From contig NZ_CANLAG010000005.1 in NCBI RefSeq assembly GCF_947488715.1, forward strand, positions 1 to 64,000: a DNA stretch of 64,000 bases, read 5' to 3'. Each line of letters begins with the position of its first letter. Within the stretch, counting starts at the first letter, position 1. Positions 25,889 through 34,709 of this stretch are shown one piece after another. Below the pieces are notes generated by a model, which was not told the origin of the DNA, did no database searches, and saw only the letters and a list, made by a program, of their open reading frames with translations. Both the position numbers and the translations under genes were made by a program. This DNA is from an uncultured Tateyamaria sp. Lineage in GTDB: Bacteria; Pseudomonadota; Alphaproteobacteria; Rhodobacterales; Rhodobacteraceae.

Positions 25889-26647
25889 ATGCTTGAAACA
25901 CTGTTGCCGGCGCTCGACGCCCCCACAATTGCCGTTCTGGTCAGCGTGTTCCTGTTTGCGGGTATCGTAAAAGGGTTCCTGGGCATTGGTTTGCCCGCTG
26001 CGGCCATGGGGTTGTTGACCCTCGTGCTGCCACCGACCGAGGCGATACCGCTGTTGTGGTTGCCGATCCTTGCAACCAACACGCTGCAATTCGCACATGC
26101 GCCGGAAAAGCGGATGATCGCGCGGCGCTATGCGTGGTTTGCAGCGGCAATTGTCATCAGCATTTTTGTGACGTCCATGTTCATCGCTGACTATCCTACG
26201 GCGCTTTTGACGGTGGCCATCGGGATTGCGATGGTCGTGTTCTCTCTTAACCTCCTGTTGGGGGTAAAGCTGAACATCGGGCCGGGGCGTGGCTGGCAGG
26301 TGGGGTTTGGCCTGCTGTCCGGCACCTTGGGCGGCATCAGCTCCATCTGGTCACCAACCGTTGCGATGTACCTGGTGGCCCGCAACGTATCCAAAGAGCA
26401 TTTTATCGGGGCCACTGGCTTTCTGTTCCTCGCCGGATGCTTGCCGTTGGGTGCAGGGCAGGTGATCGCGGGCATCCTGACTGTGCCGGTTTTGCTCAAG
26501 TCGATCCTTGGGCTGGGCGTGGTGCTGGTGGGGTTCAGGATTGGTGAGGTTCTGCGCAACAAGGTGTCACAAACCTATTTCCGTCGTGCCGTGTTGATCG
26601 CGTTTCTGATCATGGGGCTGCGCCTGATCGCGCTGGGCGTGTTCTAG
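25889..26647 (+). CDS. TauE/SafE-family exporter (probable sulfite or anion exporter)
   Basis: A 252-residue inner-membrane protein with about eight hydrophobic segments in two repeated halves, typical of the TauE/SafE (COG0730) family. The glycine-rich IVKGFLGIGLPAAAMG at residues about 26-41 and the repeat LSGTLGGISSIWSPTVAMYL are the two half-signatures. Members export sulfite, sulfoacetate or other organosulfur anions. It lies 9 bases after the FAD/Fe-S dehydrogenase gene, so it is cotranscribed. Its stop shares CTAG with the convergent ligase gene. The transported anion is inferred from the sulfonate-type genes next to it. Confidence 0.75.
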   Translation: MLETLLPALDAPTIAVLVSVFLFAGIVKGFLGIGLPAAAMGLLTLVLPPTEAIPLLWLPILATNTLQFAHAPEKRMIARRYAWFAAAIVISIFVTSMFIADYPTALLTVAIGIAMVVFSLNLLLGVKLNIGPGRGWQVGFGLLSGTLGGISSIWSPTVAMYLVARNVSKEHFIGATGFLFLAGCLPLGAGQVIAGILTVPVLLKSILGLGVVLVGFRIGEVLRNKVSQTYFRRAVLIAFLIMGLRLIALGVF

Positions 26648-28143
26648 GATTTTCCGTACAGCATTTCGTTAAGATAAAGCCGCTGGATCTTGCCTGACGG
26701 ACCTTTGGGCAGTTCATCAAGGATGTGCACGCAATCGGGCGCTTTGAACGTGCCAACGCGGGTCGTGCACAGTGCAACCAAGTCATCTGGCGTCGCACTT
26801 GATCCGGGACGCAGGCGTACCGCCGCCTCAACACGCTCGCCGTATTGGGGACAGGGCCTGGCAAATGCGGCGGCCTCCATCACATCCGGGTGCTGATAGA
26901 GCGCCTCGTCAATCTCGCGTGGGGCGATGTTTTCGCCACCTTTGATGATCAGCTCTTTGAGGCGTCCGGTCACGTAAACGTAGCCATCGGCGTCCATGCG
27001 GCCCAAATCCCCGGTCCGAAACCACGCACCGGCGAAGGCGTTGGCGGTGGCGTCGGGGTTTTTGAGATACCCTTTCATCACGTTGGGACCGCGTACCTGA
27101 ATTTCGCCCTCGACATCCGTTGGGGAGGGCGTGCCGTTCTCATCCGCAATCCGTGCCTCATTGCCGTAGGCGATGCCGGACGAGCCGATCTTGTGGCGTG
27201 CGGGGTCCAGCGGGTTGGACAGGATTTGCGCCGCCGTCTCGGTCAGCCCCATGGTTTCGACGATCGGGATACCAAAGCGGTTCTGAAACGCTGTCTGCGT
27301 TTCTACCGCCAGCGCGGACGAGGCGGACCGGCCAAAGCGGATGCGGGATCGCACCGCAGGTGCGGGATCATCCTTGGCGTGCAGCACATGGCTGATGATG
27401 GTTGGGACAACCGAAAACCAGGTGACCTCGCCAGTGGCCGCCTGTTCCCAGAACTGCGATGCGGAAAACCGGGACACCATGGCAAGCGACCCGCCTGACA
27501 CAAGACTGCCCATCACCGTCACGCACTGACCGTTGATGTGATAGATCGGCAGCACGCAAAAGCCGCGATCCTGTGCGGTCAAATGATGCGCGACCGTGAC
27601 GGTCCAGCCGCCTGCCAAAAGGCTCGCGTGGGTGTGAACGACGCCCTTTGGACGGCCCGTGGTGCCAGAGGTATACATCAACAGCGCGTCATCGCTGGCC
27701 TGCAACGGGTGCAGATCGACCTGCGACGTCGAAGATGTGGGCAGATAGATATTTAGGTGCGCGGGCTTGGCCTGATCAAACACGTCCCGTTGATCCGGGT
27801 GGACAAAGGCCACACGCGCCTCGGAATGCTCCAACGCATAGGCAATGGCGTCTGGCCCCGCAGCCAGGTTGATCATGGTGGCACGAAACCCGCCATAAAG
27901 CGCGGCATAGAGCGCGATCACACCGTCGCGGCCATTGGGGTGCATGACGGCGACGCTGTCGCCCTTGTTTATGCCCAGCGCTGTCAGGTCCAGGGCGATC
28001 CGCGCGGCCTCTGCCTGCAATTGCTGCCAACTCAGCGTGCCACCTGTTTCCGGGAACACGATAGCGGTGCCGCCGGACTGCGCGCGCGCGTCCAGCCAAT
28101 CCCGTACGGTTCCGTCGGGCGGGGTGCCGTGATGCAGTTTCAT
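26644..28143 (-). CDS. AMP-forming acyl-CoA synthetase, probable sulfoacetate-CoA ligase (SauT-like)
   Basis: A 499-residue ANL ligase. YTSGTTGRPKGVVHTH is the P-loop motif, VETMGLTETAAQ the adenylate motif, and GRLKELIIKGGENIAPREI the hinge region; the catalytic Lys is in PKGPSGKIQRL. The ATG at 28143 overlaps the stop of the upstream SauS-like aldehyde dehydrogenase (ATGA). That pair, with a substrate transporter and TauE-type exporters, matches the sau logic in Cupriavidus: sulfoacetate to sulfoacetyl-CoA, then to sulfoacetaldehyde. Other short acids such as glycolate cannot be excluded by sequence. Confidence 0.7.
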   Translation of the reverse strand: MKLHHGTPPDGTVRDWLDARAQSGGTAIVFPETGGTLSWQQLQAEAARIALDLTALGINKGDSVAVMHPNGRDGVIALYAALYGGFRATMINLAAGPDAIAYALEHSEARVAFVHPDQRDVFDQAKPAHLNIYLPTSSTSQVDLHPLQASDDALLMYTSGTTGRPKGVVHTHASLLAGGWTVTVAHHLTAQDRGFCVLPIYHINGQCVTVMGSLVSGGSLAMVSRFSASQFWEQAATGEVTWFSVVPTIISHVLHAKDDPAPAVRSRIRFGRSASSALAVETQTAFQNRFGIPIVETMGLTETAAQILSNPLDPARHKIGSSGIAYGNEARIADENGTPSPTDVEGEIQVRGPNVMKGYLKNPDATANAFAGAWFRTGDLGRMDADGYVYVTGRLKELIIKGGENIAPREIDEALYQHPDVMEAAAFARPCPQYGERVEAAVRLRPGSSATPDDLVALCTTRVGTFKAPDCVHILDELPKGPSGKIQRLYLNEMLYGKS

Positions 28144-29537
28144 TTTCCGGCCTCGGCCCAATACCCGGCAAAAATATCCGCGACTTCGGGTTCGCGGGGC
28201 GCAATGGGACGCACGATCTTGGTGGTCTGCATGAAGTGCTTCCAATGCAGGTTGTCGTCGATAGAGTTGCCGCCCCACGATCCACACCCCATCGACAGCG
28301 AAAACGGCATGCCGTTGTCGAACGCGCCGCCTGTCGCAAAGCAATGTGCTTGGTTGACGATGACGCGGCTGGTCGGGATGGCCTGTCCCAAGGTGATGGC
28401 GCGGCTGTCCTCTGCGGAGTGCAGGCCAACCGAATGGCCCGCGCCCAGATGCAATTGGATGGTCCGTGTCACCTCGACCGCATGGTCAAAGTCACGCGCG
28501 CGATAAAGGGCCAGGACCCGCGACAGCTTTTCCCCAGACAAGGGATGATCCGGGCCGATCCCGGCGGTCTCGACCGCGACATATTCCGTGCTCTCTGGCA
28601 CTTCACCTTGTAGCCCAAGCGCGGCAATCAGCTTGTCCGCGTCCTGTGCGATGGCATTCCGGCTGAGGTGACCGTCCGGCCACAACATGTCGACCACGCG
28701 CGCCTCGTCCCGGATCAGCGCACCACCAGCCGCGGCCATGGCCGCGACAAAGGCATCATAGATGGCATCCACCACAACAACGGCGTTTTCGGACGAACAC
28801 GAAGTGGCGTTGTCAAAGGTCTTGGAGGCGCGGATTTTCTCGGCGGCTTGCGCCAGATCAGCGGTTTCATCCACGATCACGGTGACGTTGCCCGCGCCCA
28901 CGGCCAGCGCAGGCGTGCCGCTGGTATAGGCGCGTTTGACGTTGTTCTGGGACCCGGTCACGACGATTGTGTCCGTGTTTTCCAGCAAGACCTGCGTCTT
29001 TTCCTTTGATCCGCGTCCGGGGATCATCTGAACCAGATCGGGGTTTTCACCGATCTTTGCGAACTCTGCGTGGATGTATTCCAGCAACCGCTCGCAGGTT
29101 GGAACACCCTTGGGGCTGGGCGACAGGATGATCGCATTGCCGCATTTCAGCGCGTTGATCACGTTGTTCGCCGGCGTCGCGCCGGGGTTGGTTGAGGGCA
29201 CCACGGCCCCGATCACGCCAATGGGGCGGGCGATTTCGGTGATGCCGGTATCCGCGTCCTCGCTGATGATGCCGTAGGTCGGGACGTTTTGGATGTCGCG
29301 CATCAGGCCCAACGTCTTGCGGTGGTTCTTGGTGATCTTGTCCGGGACATTGCCAAGGCCCGTTGTCTCAACCGCCAGCTCTGCCAGCGCGCGGTTGCGC
29401 GCAGGTTCCATAATGGCCCAGGCTGCTGCTGCTGCGGCGCGGTCATAGCGGGCTTGACTGCCTGCGGTTTCATACTCGACCTGTGCCACGCGCGCGCGGG
29501 CGATCATCGCGTGGACGGCGTCTGTGTCTGTGCTCAT
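28140..29537 (-). CDS. sauS: CoA-acylating aldehyde dehydrogenase, probable sulfoacetaldehyde dehydrogenase (SauS)
   Basis: A 465-residue aldehyde dehydrogenase of the EutE/SauS branch. The nucleophile Cys is in FDNATSCSSENAVVVVD and the NAD(P)-binding turn in VVTGSQNN. The N-terminal VEYETAGSQARYDRAAAAAA and AIMEPARNRALAELAVETTG look like acylating sulfoacetaldehyde dehydrogenases. It would interconvert sulfoacetyl-CoA and sulfoacetaldehyde with NADP(H). It is cotranscribed with the ligase downstream and follows the tctCBA genes on the same strand. Sulfoacetaldehyde acetyltransferase (Xsc) is not in the window. Acetaldehyde or glycolaldehyde are alternative substrates. Confidence 0.72.
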   Translation of the reverse strand: MSTDTDAVHAMIARARVAQVEYETAGSQARYDRAAAAAAWAIMEPARNRALAELAVETTGLGNVPDKITKNHRKTLGLMRDIQNVPTYGIISEDADTGITEIARPIGVIGAVVPSTNPGATPANNVINALKCGNAIILSPSPKGVPTCERLLEYIHAEFAKIGENPDLVQMIPGRGSKEKTQVLLENTDTIVVTGSQNNVKRAYTSGTPALAVGAGNVTVIVDETADLAQAAEKIRASKTFDNATSCSSENAVVVVDAIYDAFVAAMAAAGGALIRDEARVVDMLWPDGHLSRNAIAQDADKLIAALGLQGEVPESTEYVAVETAGIGPDHPLSGEKLSRVLALYRARDFDHAVEVTRTIQLHLGAGHSVGLHSAEDSRAITLGQAIPTSRVIVNQAHCFATGGAFDNGMPFSLSMGCGSWGGNSIDDNLHWKHFMQTTKIVRPIAPREPEVADIFAGYWAEAGK

Positions 29538-29567
29538 GCGGGTTCCTCTCGAACGGTTTGCCCGGCC

Positions 29568-31058
29568 TTAACGCGGTTGCGCGGCCGGCGCAAAAGCCCG
29601 GTAGATGTTGGCAAGCAGGGTGATGAACCCGGCAGCGATCAGGATGGCACAGATCGGGCGCGAGAAATACGTGCCAAGGTCATAGTGGACCATCTGCATC
29701 CCTTGGGCAAAGTTCTGTTCCCCGATCTGGCCAAGGATCAGGCCCAGCACGATCCCCGGAATGGAGAAGCCAGAGCGGCGCAGCAAGTAGCCAAGGATGC
29801 CCGCGATGAACATCACCATCACGTCCAGCACGAGGCCGCGGCTGATATAGGCACCGATCGTGGCCAGCATCAGGATCAGCGGCGCAAGGAACTGGAACGG
29901 GATCTTGAGCAGGTTGAGGATCGTCTTGGTCTCGACCAGCCCGATGATCAGGATCGACAGGTTGGCATAGAACATCGCCGCGAACACGACCCAGATCAGG
30001 TCTGGCGAGGTGTAAAACACCAGCGGGCCCGGTTGCAGGTCGTGCATCTGGAACACCGCGACCATCATCGCCGTCAGCGCACCGCCCGGCAAGCCAAGCG
30101 CCAGCAGCGGGATCATCGCGGCCCCGGTGGCGGCGTTGTTGGCGGTTTCCGAGGAAATCACACCTTCGAGGTTGCCTTTGCCAAAGCTCTCCTTGTCCTT
30201 GGACCAGCGCACGGCCTCGCCGTAGCCCATAAAGGCCGCAAGCGTCGCGCCGATACCGGGCAGGATACCACAGAAGAAACCCACGAGGATGGACCGCAGC
30301 ACGGCAAACTTGTGCATCCACAGCTCGAGGAAGGTCGGGAACGACATGCTGACCTTGGGCGCCTTGTAGGTGCCGCCCGCCTTGCGCTCGGCCTGCACGA
30401 AGATCTCGGAGACGGCAAAGAACCCGAGGATCGCAGGCACAAAGGCGATGCCCGCAGCCAGATCGCCGACACCAAAGTTGTAGCGGTTGATGCCGCCCAC
30501 CGGGTCCTGCCCGATGGTGGCGATCAAGAGGCCGATCAGGACGGACATCCAGCCTTTCCAGATGGTGCGCGCACCTACGGACGAGGCCACGGCAAGGCCA
30601 AAGAAAACAAGTGCGAAAATCTCGGGTGGCCCGATGTTGCGGATCGCCCACTGGGCCAGCGGCTCGGTCGCGGCCATCATGATCAGGGCCGATGCCACGC
30701 CGCCAATTGCTGAACACAGCACAGCAGCACCAACAGCCTTGCCCGACTTGCCCTGTTGGGTCATCGGATAGCCGTCAAAGGCCGTGGGCGCGTTTTCCGG
30801 CGCGCCAGGTATATTGAACAGGATCGCCGTGATCGCCCCGCCATAGGTGCCGGTGCAATAGATCACCGCAAAGAGCATCACACCCTGCGCAGGCGTCAAA
30901 CCGGCGGTAAAGGGCAACAGGATCGCCGCAAGGGTCAGCATGCTGACACCGGGGATCGCACCGAACAACATGCCGCCGATCACGCCAAAGACAAAGATGG
31001 CGATGGTGACGGGGTCACCAAACAGCGCGCTGCTTCCAGCCAGAAAATTCTCGATCAT
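29568..31058 (-). CDS. tctA: Tripartite tricarboxylate transporter, large membrane subunit TctA
   Basis: A 496-residue inner-membrane protein with about 12 hydrophobic segments. The signature motifs of TctA are clear: GVIGGMLFGAIPGVSM near the start, YCGTYGGAITAILFNIPGAPE, and LPGIGATLAAFMGYG. It forms the channel of a secondary transporter driven by an ion gradient and supplied by the periplasmic TctC. It lies 7 bases after tctB. The gene order tctC-tctB-tctA followed by SauS/SauT-like genes points to import of a small organic acid, perhaps sulfoacetate. In known sau loci the importer is an MFS protein instead. Confidence 0.9.
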   Translation of the reverse strand: MIENFLAGSSALFGDPVTIAIFVFGVIGGMLFGAIPGVSMLTLAAILLPFTAGLTPAQGVMLFAVIYCTGTYGGAITAILFNIPGAPENAPTAFDGYPMTQQGKSGKAVGAAVLCSAIGGVASALIMMAATEPLAQWAIRNIGPPEIFALVFFGLAVASSVGARTIWKGWMSVLIGLLIATIGQDPVGGINRYNFGVGDLAAGIAFVPAILGFFAVSEIFVQAERKAGGTYKAPKVSMSFPTFLELWMHKFAVLRSILVGFFCGILPGIGATLAAFMGYGEAVRWSKDKESFGKGNLEGVISSETANNAATGAAMIPLLALGLPGGALTAMMVAVFQMHDLQPGPLVFYTSPDLIWVVFAAMFYANLSILIIGLVETKTILNLLKIPFQFLAPLILMLATIGAYISRGLVLDVMVMFIAGILGYLLRRSGFSIPGIVLGLILGQIGEQNFAQGMQMVHYDLGTYFSRPICAILIAAGFITLLANIYRAFAPAAQPR

Positions 31059-31065
31059 CGGGGGG

Positions 31066-31623
31066 TCACCAGAGGTTTTGAAGTTGCGTGTTCATCTTCA
31101 AGATCCACGCGCTGTAGTCGTAAAACGGCGATGTGTTGCCTTGGGGCAGGGGCGCGTTCAGCACCACCAGAAACAGGCCCAGAAAGATGACGTAAATCAC
31201 GGCAGTCATGATCAGAATGGCCTTGATCCGGCGTTCGCCGAACAACCACATGATCGCGGCAATAAAAAAGGGCGCGCTAAAGTAGATGCCAACAGGTTTG
31301 AGCAGCCACGCAAAGATGAATGGCGTGAACAGCACCGCAATCATCTTGATCAGTGTGGACGGGTCGCTGAAGTCTGTTTCGTCTTCTTGGTTTGTGACGC
31401 CGATCCGGCCCTGTTGGGCCGATGACCCGTAGCGGTAGGAATAGTACAGGTTGCCCAGCGTCGCGATGACCAAAACCGCAACAACCACGCGCGGCCAGGC
31501 GGTCGCCCCAAACTTGTAGATTTCAATCGGCTGGTTGAATTCGAAAGAATATCCGAAAAATACGGCCGCGATGGTCAGCCAGATGGCCGCCTCGATGATG
31601 TGAGCCCGCTTGAGACGCCCCAT
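31066..31623 (-). CDS. tctB: Tripartite tricarboxylate transporter, small membrane subunit TctB
   Basis: A 185-residue protein with four predicted transmembrane segments and a charged loop around residues 55-85. Length and hydropathy fit TctB, the poorly conserved small subunit. It lies between tctC and tctA on the same strand. Position and topology, rather than motifs, give the assignment. An intercistronic hairpin separates it from tctC. Confidence 0.8.
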   Translation of the reverse strand: MGRLKRAHIIEAAIWLTIAAVFFGYSFEFNQPIEIYKFGATAWPRVVVAVLVIATLGNLYYSYRYGSSAQQGRIGVTNQEDETDFSDPSTLIKMIAVLFTPFIFAWLLKPVGIYFSAPFFIAAIMWLFGERRIKAILIMTAVIYVIFLGLFLVVLNAPLPQGNTSPFYDYSAWILKMNTQLQNLW

Positions 31624-31660
31624 GGTCTTCTCCCCGTCGCAGGTCTGCCCCTGCTTGTAT

Positions 31661-31691
31661 CCCGGCGCCGCACGTTATCGCAGGCGCCGGG
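31661..31691 (-). other. Intercistronic hairpin between tctC and tctB
   Basis: The arms cccggcgcc (31661-31669) and ggcgccggg (31683-31691) are perfectly complementary around a 13-base loop. There is no T run, so it more likely stabilises the upstream tctC mRNA than terminates it. Higher expression of the binding protein than of the membrane subunits is the usual consequence. Confidence 0.55.
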
Positions 31692-31706
31692 GACCGTTTG
31701 GTTGGG

Positions 31707-32720
31707 TTACTTAACGTCCAGGCCCATCGCCTTGTACACGTCGCGGTACTGGCTGACGGACCGAGTGATCAGCTCTTTGGCGCCGTCCGTGTCACGATAG
31801 CTGTCGATGACAGTCATGAACTTGGATTCGTTGAACGCCTGATAGCTGTCCTCGCAATAACCACGCTGGAACGCCCATTGCAGCCACTCGACGCGGTCCG
31901 CCGGTGCATCCTTGTGAACATAGAAGCCGCGGAACCGAAGTAGCGGGTCAAACTCCATGCCCATTTCGCGGTGCGTCGGCACGTCTGCGAAGACGCCGGG
32001 ACGTTCGTCAAAGATGGTCAGGATCGGCTTGAACTGGCCTGCATCAAGGAAGTTGCGCACGTCGCCCGGTTGTTCAAACAGCGCGTCAACCTGTGCGCCC
32101 AACAGAGCGCCGTAGCGTGGCGCGCCCTTGTCAAAGGAGATCTGCTGAATTTCCATGCCGGTTGCATCGGTGATGAACCGCATGGTCACGCGCTCCATGG
32201 AGCCTTCCTTGGACACGTTGGCGATTGTGGCGCGGCCACCCTGCGCCTTGACCCACTCGACAAACGACGGCCAGTCGGTAAAACGGTCCTCGTTCGAGCG
32301 GATGTAGATCTGCGAGAATGTCACCTGCGACACGACCAGCGGGATCAGGTCTTCGGCCGGGTTTGGCACAGAGGAATCCAGCGCGTGCGCAGATGCGGCA
32401 TCGTCGATGTGTTCCAGCACGTTATAGCCATCCGCAGGCGCGGCCATGTAGGCCGTCATACCAACGGTGCCTGAGCCGCCCGGTTTGTGGTCGCGGTTGA
32501 TCGACACACCGGTCAATTCTGTAACGGCCTCAGCCATTGCTGCTGCAACCTGGCCCGAACCGCCCGCCGGGCCGTAAGGCACGATCATGGTCAGCGCGCG
32601 TTCGGGAAACCCGCCGGGCTTGTCCATCGAGCTTTCGCCAACAGCGCACTGAAACGCGTATGCAGAGCCGCACATCGTCAACGCAGCGGCAAACACCGCT
32701 GTTCCAAACATTTTCTTCAT
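31707..32720 (-). CDS. tctC: Tripartite tricarboxylate transporter periplasmic binding protein TctC
   Basis: A 337-residue secreted protein. The N-terminal MKKMFGTAVFAAALTMCGSA is a Sec signal with likely cleavage after AYA. The mature part has TctC/Bug features: LTMIVPYGPAGGSGQVAAAM (ligand loop) and NRDHKPGGSGTVGMTAYM. Such proteins bind carboxylates through water-mediated contacts, so the ligand cannot be read from sequence. The ATG at 32720 follows GGAGGAC. It is the first gene of the operon and is divergent from a LysR regulator across about 340 bases. Confidence 0.88.
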   Translation of the reverse strand: MKKMFGTAVFAAALTMCGSAYAFQCAVGESSMDKPGGFPERALTMIVPYGPAGGSGQVAAAMAEAVTELTGVSINRDHKPGGSGTVGMTAYMAAPADGYNVLEHIDDAASAHALDSSVPNPAEDLIPLVVSQVTFSQIYIRSNEDRFTDWPSFVEWVKAQGGRATIANVSKEGSMERVTMRFITDATGMEIQQISFDKGAPRYGALLGAQVDALFEQPGDVRNFLDAGQFKPILTIFDERPGVFADVPTHREMGMEFDPLLRFRGFYVHKDAPADRVEWLQWAFQRGYCEDSYQAFNESKFMTVIDSYRDTDGAKELITRSVSQYRDVYKAMGLDVK

Positions 32721-32839
32721 GTAGTCCTCCCAGACAATTGCCAAATGCGAGGGTTTCCCGACATTCGGCTCCGTATGTGAACCCAAGATTTGCGGCTGCC
32801 ATTTTTGGCTTTTGTTCCGCAGGGTAAGGTTCATCTAAA

Positions 32840-33038
32840 TTGATAGGTCAACTAATCCAGTCTGTCTATTGTTCGGTGCGGTGCGATCACACAGGAATGA
32901 TGTGGTCGTACCGCGCAATGTGCCGGTCGGTCGGGCGCGACAGGGGGCGTTGCCATGGACAAATACATCCAATTGGCGCACAAGCCATTCTGAAAGTACA
33001 CGTTGCGGTGTGGTTCCTGACCGACACACTTTGGTCAG
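32840..33038. promoter_or_regulatory. Inverted repeats in the tctC/lysR divergent region
   Basis: CTGACC (33017-33022) and GGTCAG (33033-33038) are exact inverted arms with a 10-base spacer, close to the LysR start. TTGATAGGTCAA (32840-32851) is a second, smaller inverted repeat (TTGA-N4-TCAA) nearer tctC. Both have a spacing compatible with LysR-type binding sites. No gene is supported in the 336 bases between 32721 and 33056. Confidence 0.4.
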
Positions 33039-33068
33039 CAGAGCTTTCGAAAAGGGGTGCGTTCGCAA

Positions 33069-33950
33069 GTGTCTATCCGGCTTCTCCGAACTTTGGTTGC
33101 GGTTGCGGATAACCGCACCTTCAGTGCGGCCGCCGCGCATGTGCACGTGACCCACGCAGCGGTCAGCCAGCAGATGCAGGTGCTCGAGGCTGACCTTGGC
33201 GTCACCTTGTTCAACCGCCGAACACGTACGCCTGAATTGACGCCATTGGGTCAGCAAGTCGTTGCAAAGGCGCGCGAATTGCTCGCCGACTATGACAATC
33301 TGGTGCCATCGGTTCTGGCCGATGGTGGTCTGCACGGTGTTCTCAAACTCGGGGCATTGGGGACGACATTGACGGGTCTGACGCCACAGGCGCTGGCCAT
33401 TCTGAAATCCCGCTTTCCGCACATCAAGCTGCATATCCGCCCCGGACTGACGGGTGATCTCTTGGCAGATACCGAGCGCGGAAACCTGGATGCGGCGATC
33501 GTCAGCCAACCGCATCTGATGCCCGTTGGCGTTGTGTTTCGTGAATTGACCCAGGAACCAATGCAACTGATTGCGTCTGTCGAAGAGGGGGAAGACGACC
33601 CGCTTGTCTTGCTGAACAGTCGCCCCTTTATCCGGTTCAACCGGAATGCGGTGGTCGGCACGTTGATCGACAATTGGATCGTGTCCAAACGAATCCGCGT
33701 CACCGAAACGATGGAACTGGACAGCCCGGAAGCCATCGCAAGCATGGTGCATGCGAATCTCGGCGTCTCTATTGTCCCGGATCTCGTGATCAAGCCGCGC
33801 GAGGTTATTCCAGTCAAACGATTGAGCTTGGGAGATGACGCGCCCCGTCGGACCCTTGGGCTGGTCTATCAAAAGGACAACATCAAGATGCAGGCGATTG
33901 ACGCGGTCCATGACGCACTTGGGGCGGCCATTGCCGATGCATCCACATGA
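33069..33950 (+). CDS. LysR-family transcriptional regulator
   Basis: A 293-residue LysR protein (297 if the GTG at 33057 is used). The winged helix-turn-helix is visible in LRTLVAVADNRTFSAAAAHV and HAAVSQQMQVLEADLGVTLF, followed by the usual LysR substrate domain. Start choice is uncertain: GTG at 33069 has an AAAAGG about 12 bases upstream; GTG at 33057 has it too close. It is divergent from tctC, and the TauE gene downstream overlaps its stop (ATGA), so it most likely controls the transporter operon and the exporter. The inducer is inferred to be the imported acid. Confidence 0.82.
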   Translation: MSIRLLRTLVAVADNRTFSAAAAHVHVTHAAVSQQMQVLEADLGVTLFNRRTRTPELTPLGQQVVAKARELLADYDNLVPSVLADGGLHGVLKLGALGTTLTGLTPQALAILKSRFPHIKLHIRPGLTGDLLADTERGNLDAAIVSQPHLMPVGVVFRELTQEPMQLIASVEEGEDDPLVLLNSRPFIRFNRNAVVGTLIDNWIVSKRIRVTETMELDSPEAIASMVHANLGVSIVPDLVIKPREVIPVKRLSLGDDAPRRTLGLVYQKDNIKMQAIDAVHDALGAAIADAST

Positions 33951-34690
33951 GCGGTTCGTTCATTGCGTTCCTGCTGTTGGGGGCTGCTGCGGGTGGGTTC
34001 ATCAACGGCTTGTCTGGCACCGGTACCGCGTTGTTTGCGCTTGGGTTTTATCTGGTTGTTCTGGACCCTGTTCAGGCTGTGGCCATCGTCGCGCTCATGT
34101 CGGTTCTGGCGGGGCTGCAAGGCCTGTGGATCGTGCGGCGCGATATTCTGGCGAGGCCAAAGCGTTTGCTACGATTTCTGCTGCCGGGTCTCGCCGGCGT
34201 GCCGTTTGGATTGTCTCTTTTGAACGTGATTGATGCTGGCACCCTGCGTCTGGGGATTGCGACGCTGTTGATCGTGTATGGCGGATACTTCGGGTTTCGC
34301 GCAGCCTTGCCTGCATTCACGCGGCGCACGCCGGTGGTTGACTGCGGGATCGGCTTTGTTGGTGGTGTGCTGGGCGGTGCGGCCTCTGTATCTGGCGCCA
34401 TTCCCGCAATGTGGCTGTCGATACGCCCCTGGACCAAGTCCGCGACCCGCGCTGTTTTGCAACCCTTCAACGTGGCCATTCTCAGCACAACGGTGTGTTT
34501 GCTGTTTTTCAAAGGTGCGTTTGACCGAACCGCGATGCAGGCGCTACTGATCACCATACCCACCGGTATGGTTGCCGCGCAGGTTGGGATCGCGGTGTTC
34601 CGAATGCTCAGCGACACGGCGTTCCGGCGCTTGCTGATCATACTGACGTTGCTGATGGGGGTCGGCATCATGGTGAGTGAACTGACCTGA
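33947..34690 (+). CDS. TauE/SafE-family exporter, second copy
   Basis: A 247-residue membrane protein with about eight hydrophobic segments. GGFINGLSGTGTALFALGFY and the repeat GGVLGGAASVSGAIPAMWLS mark the two halves of the TauE/SafE family. It is distinct in sequence from the copy at 25889-26647. The ATG overlaps the lysR stop, so the exporter is made with the regulator. In sulfonate catabolism such proteins export sulfite released by Xsc, which fits the adjacent SauS/SauT-like genes. Confidence 0.75.
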   Translation: MSGSFIAFLLLGAAAGGFINGLSGTGTALFALGFYLVVLDPVQAVAIVALMSVLAGLQGLWIVRRDILARPKRLLRFLLPGLAGVPFGLSLLNVIDAGTLRLGIATLLIVYGGYFGFRAALPAFTRRTPVVDCGIGFVGGVLGGAASVSGAIPAMWLSIRPWTKSATRAVLQPFNVAILSTTVCLLFFKGAFDRTAMQALLITIPTGMVAAQVGIAVFRMLSDTAFRRLLIILTLLMGVGIMVSELT

Positions 34691-34709
34691 ACGATCCGAG
34701 GGGAACACT

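Noticed and set aside
29289-30713. Long plus-strand open frame opposite tctA
   Set aside because: tctA has strong family motifs on the other strand; the translated frame is charged and repetitive.
32840-33112. Short open frame in the tctC/lysR gap
   Set aside because: No Shine-Dalgarno sequence, no motif, and it runs into the lysR N-terminus in another frame.
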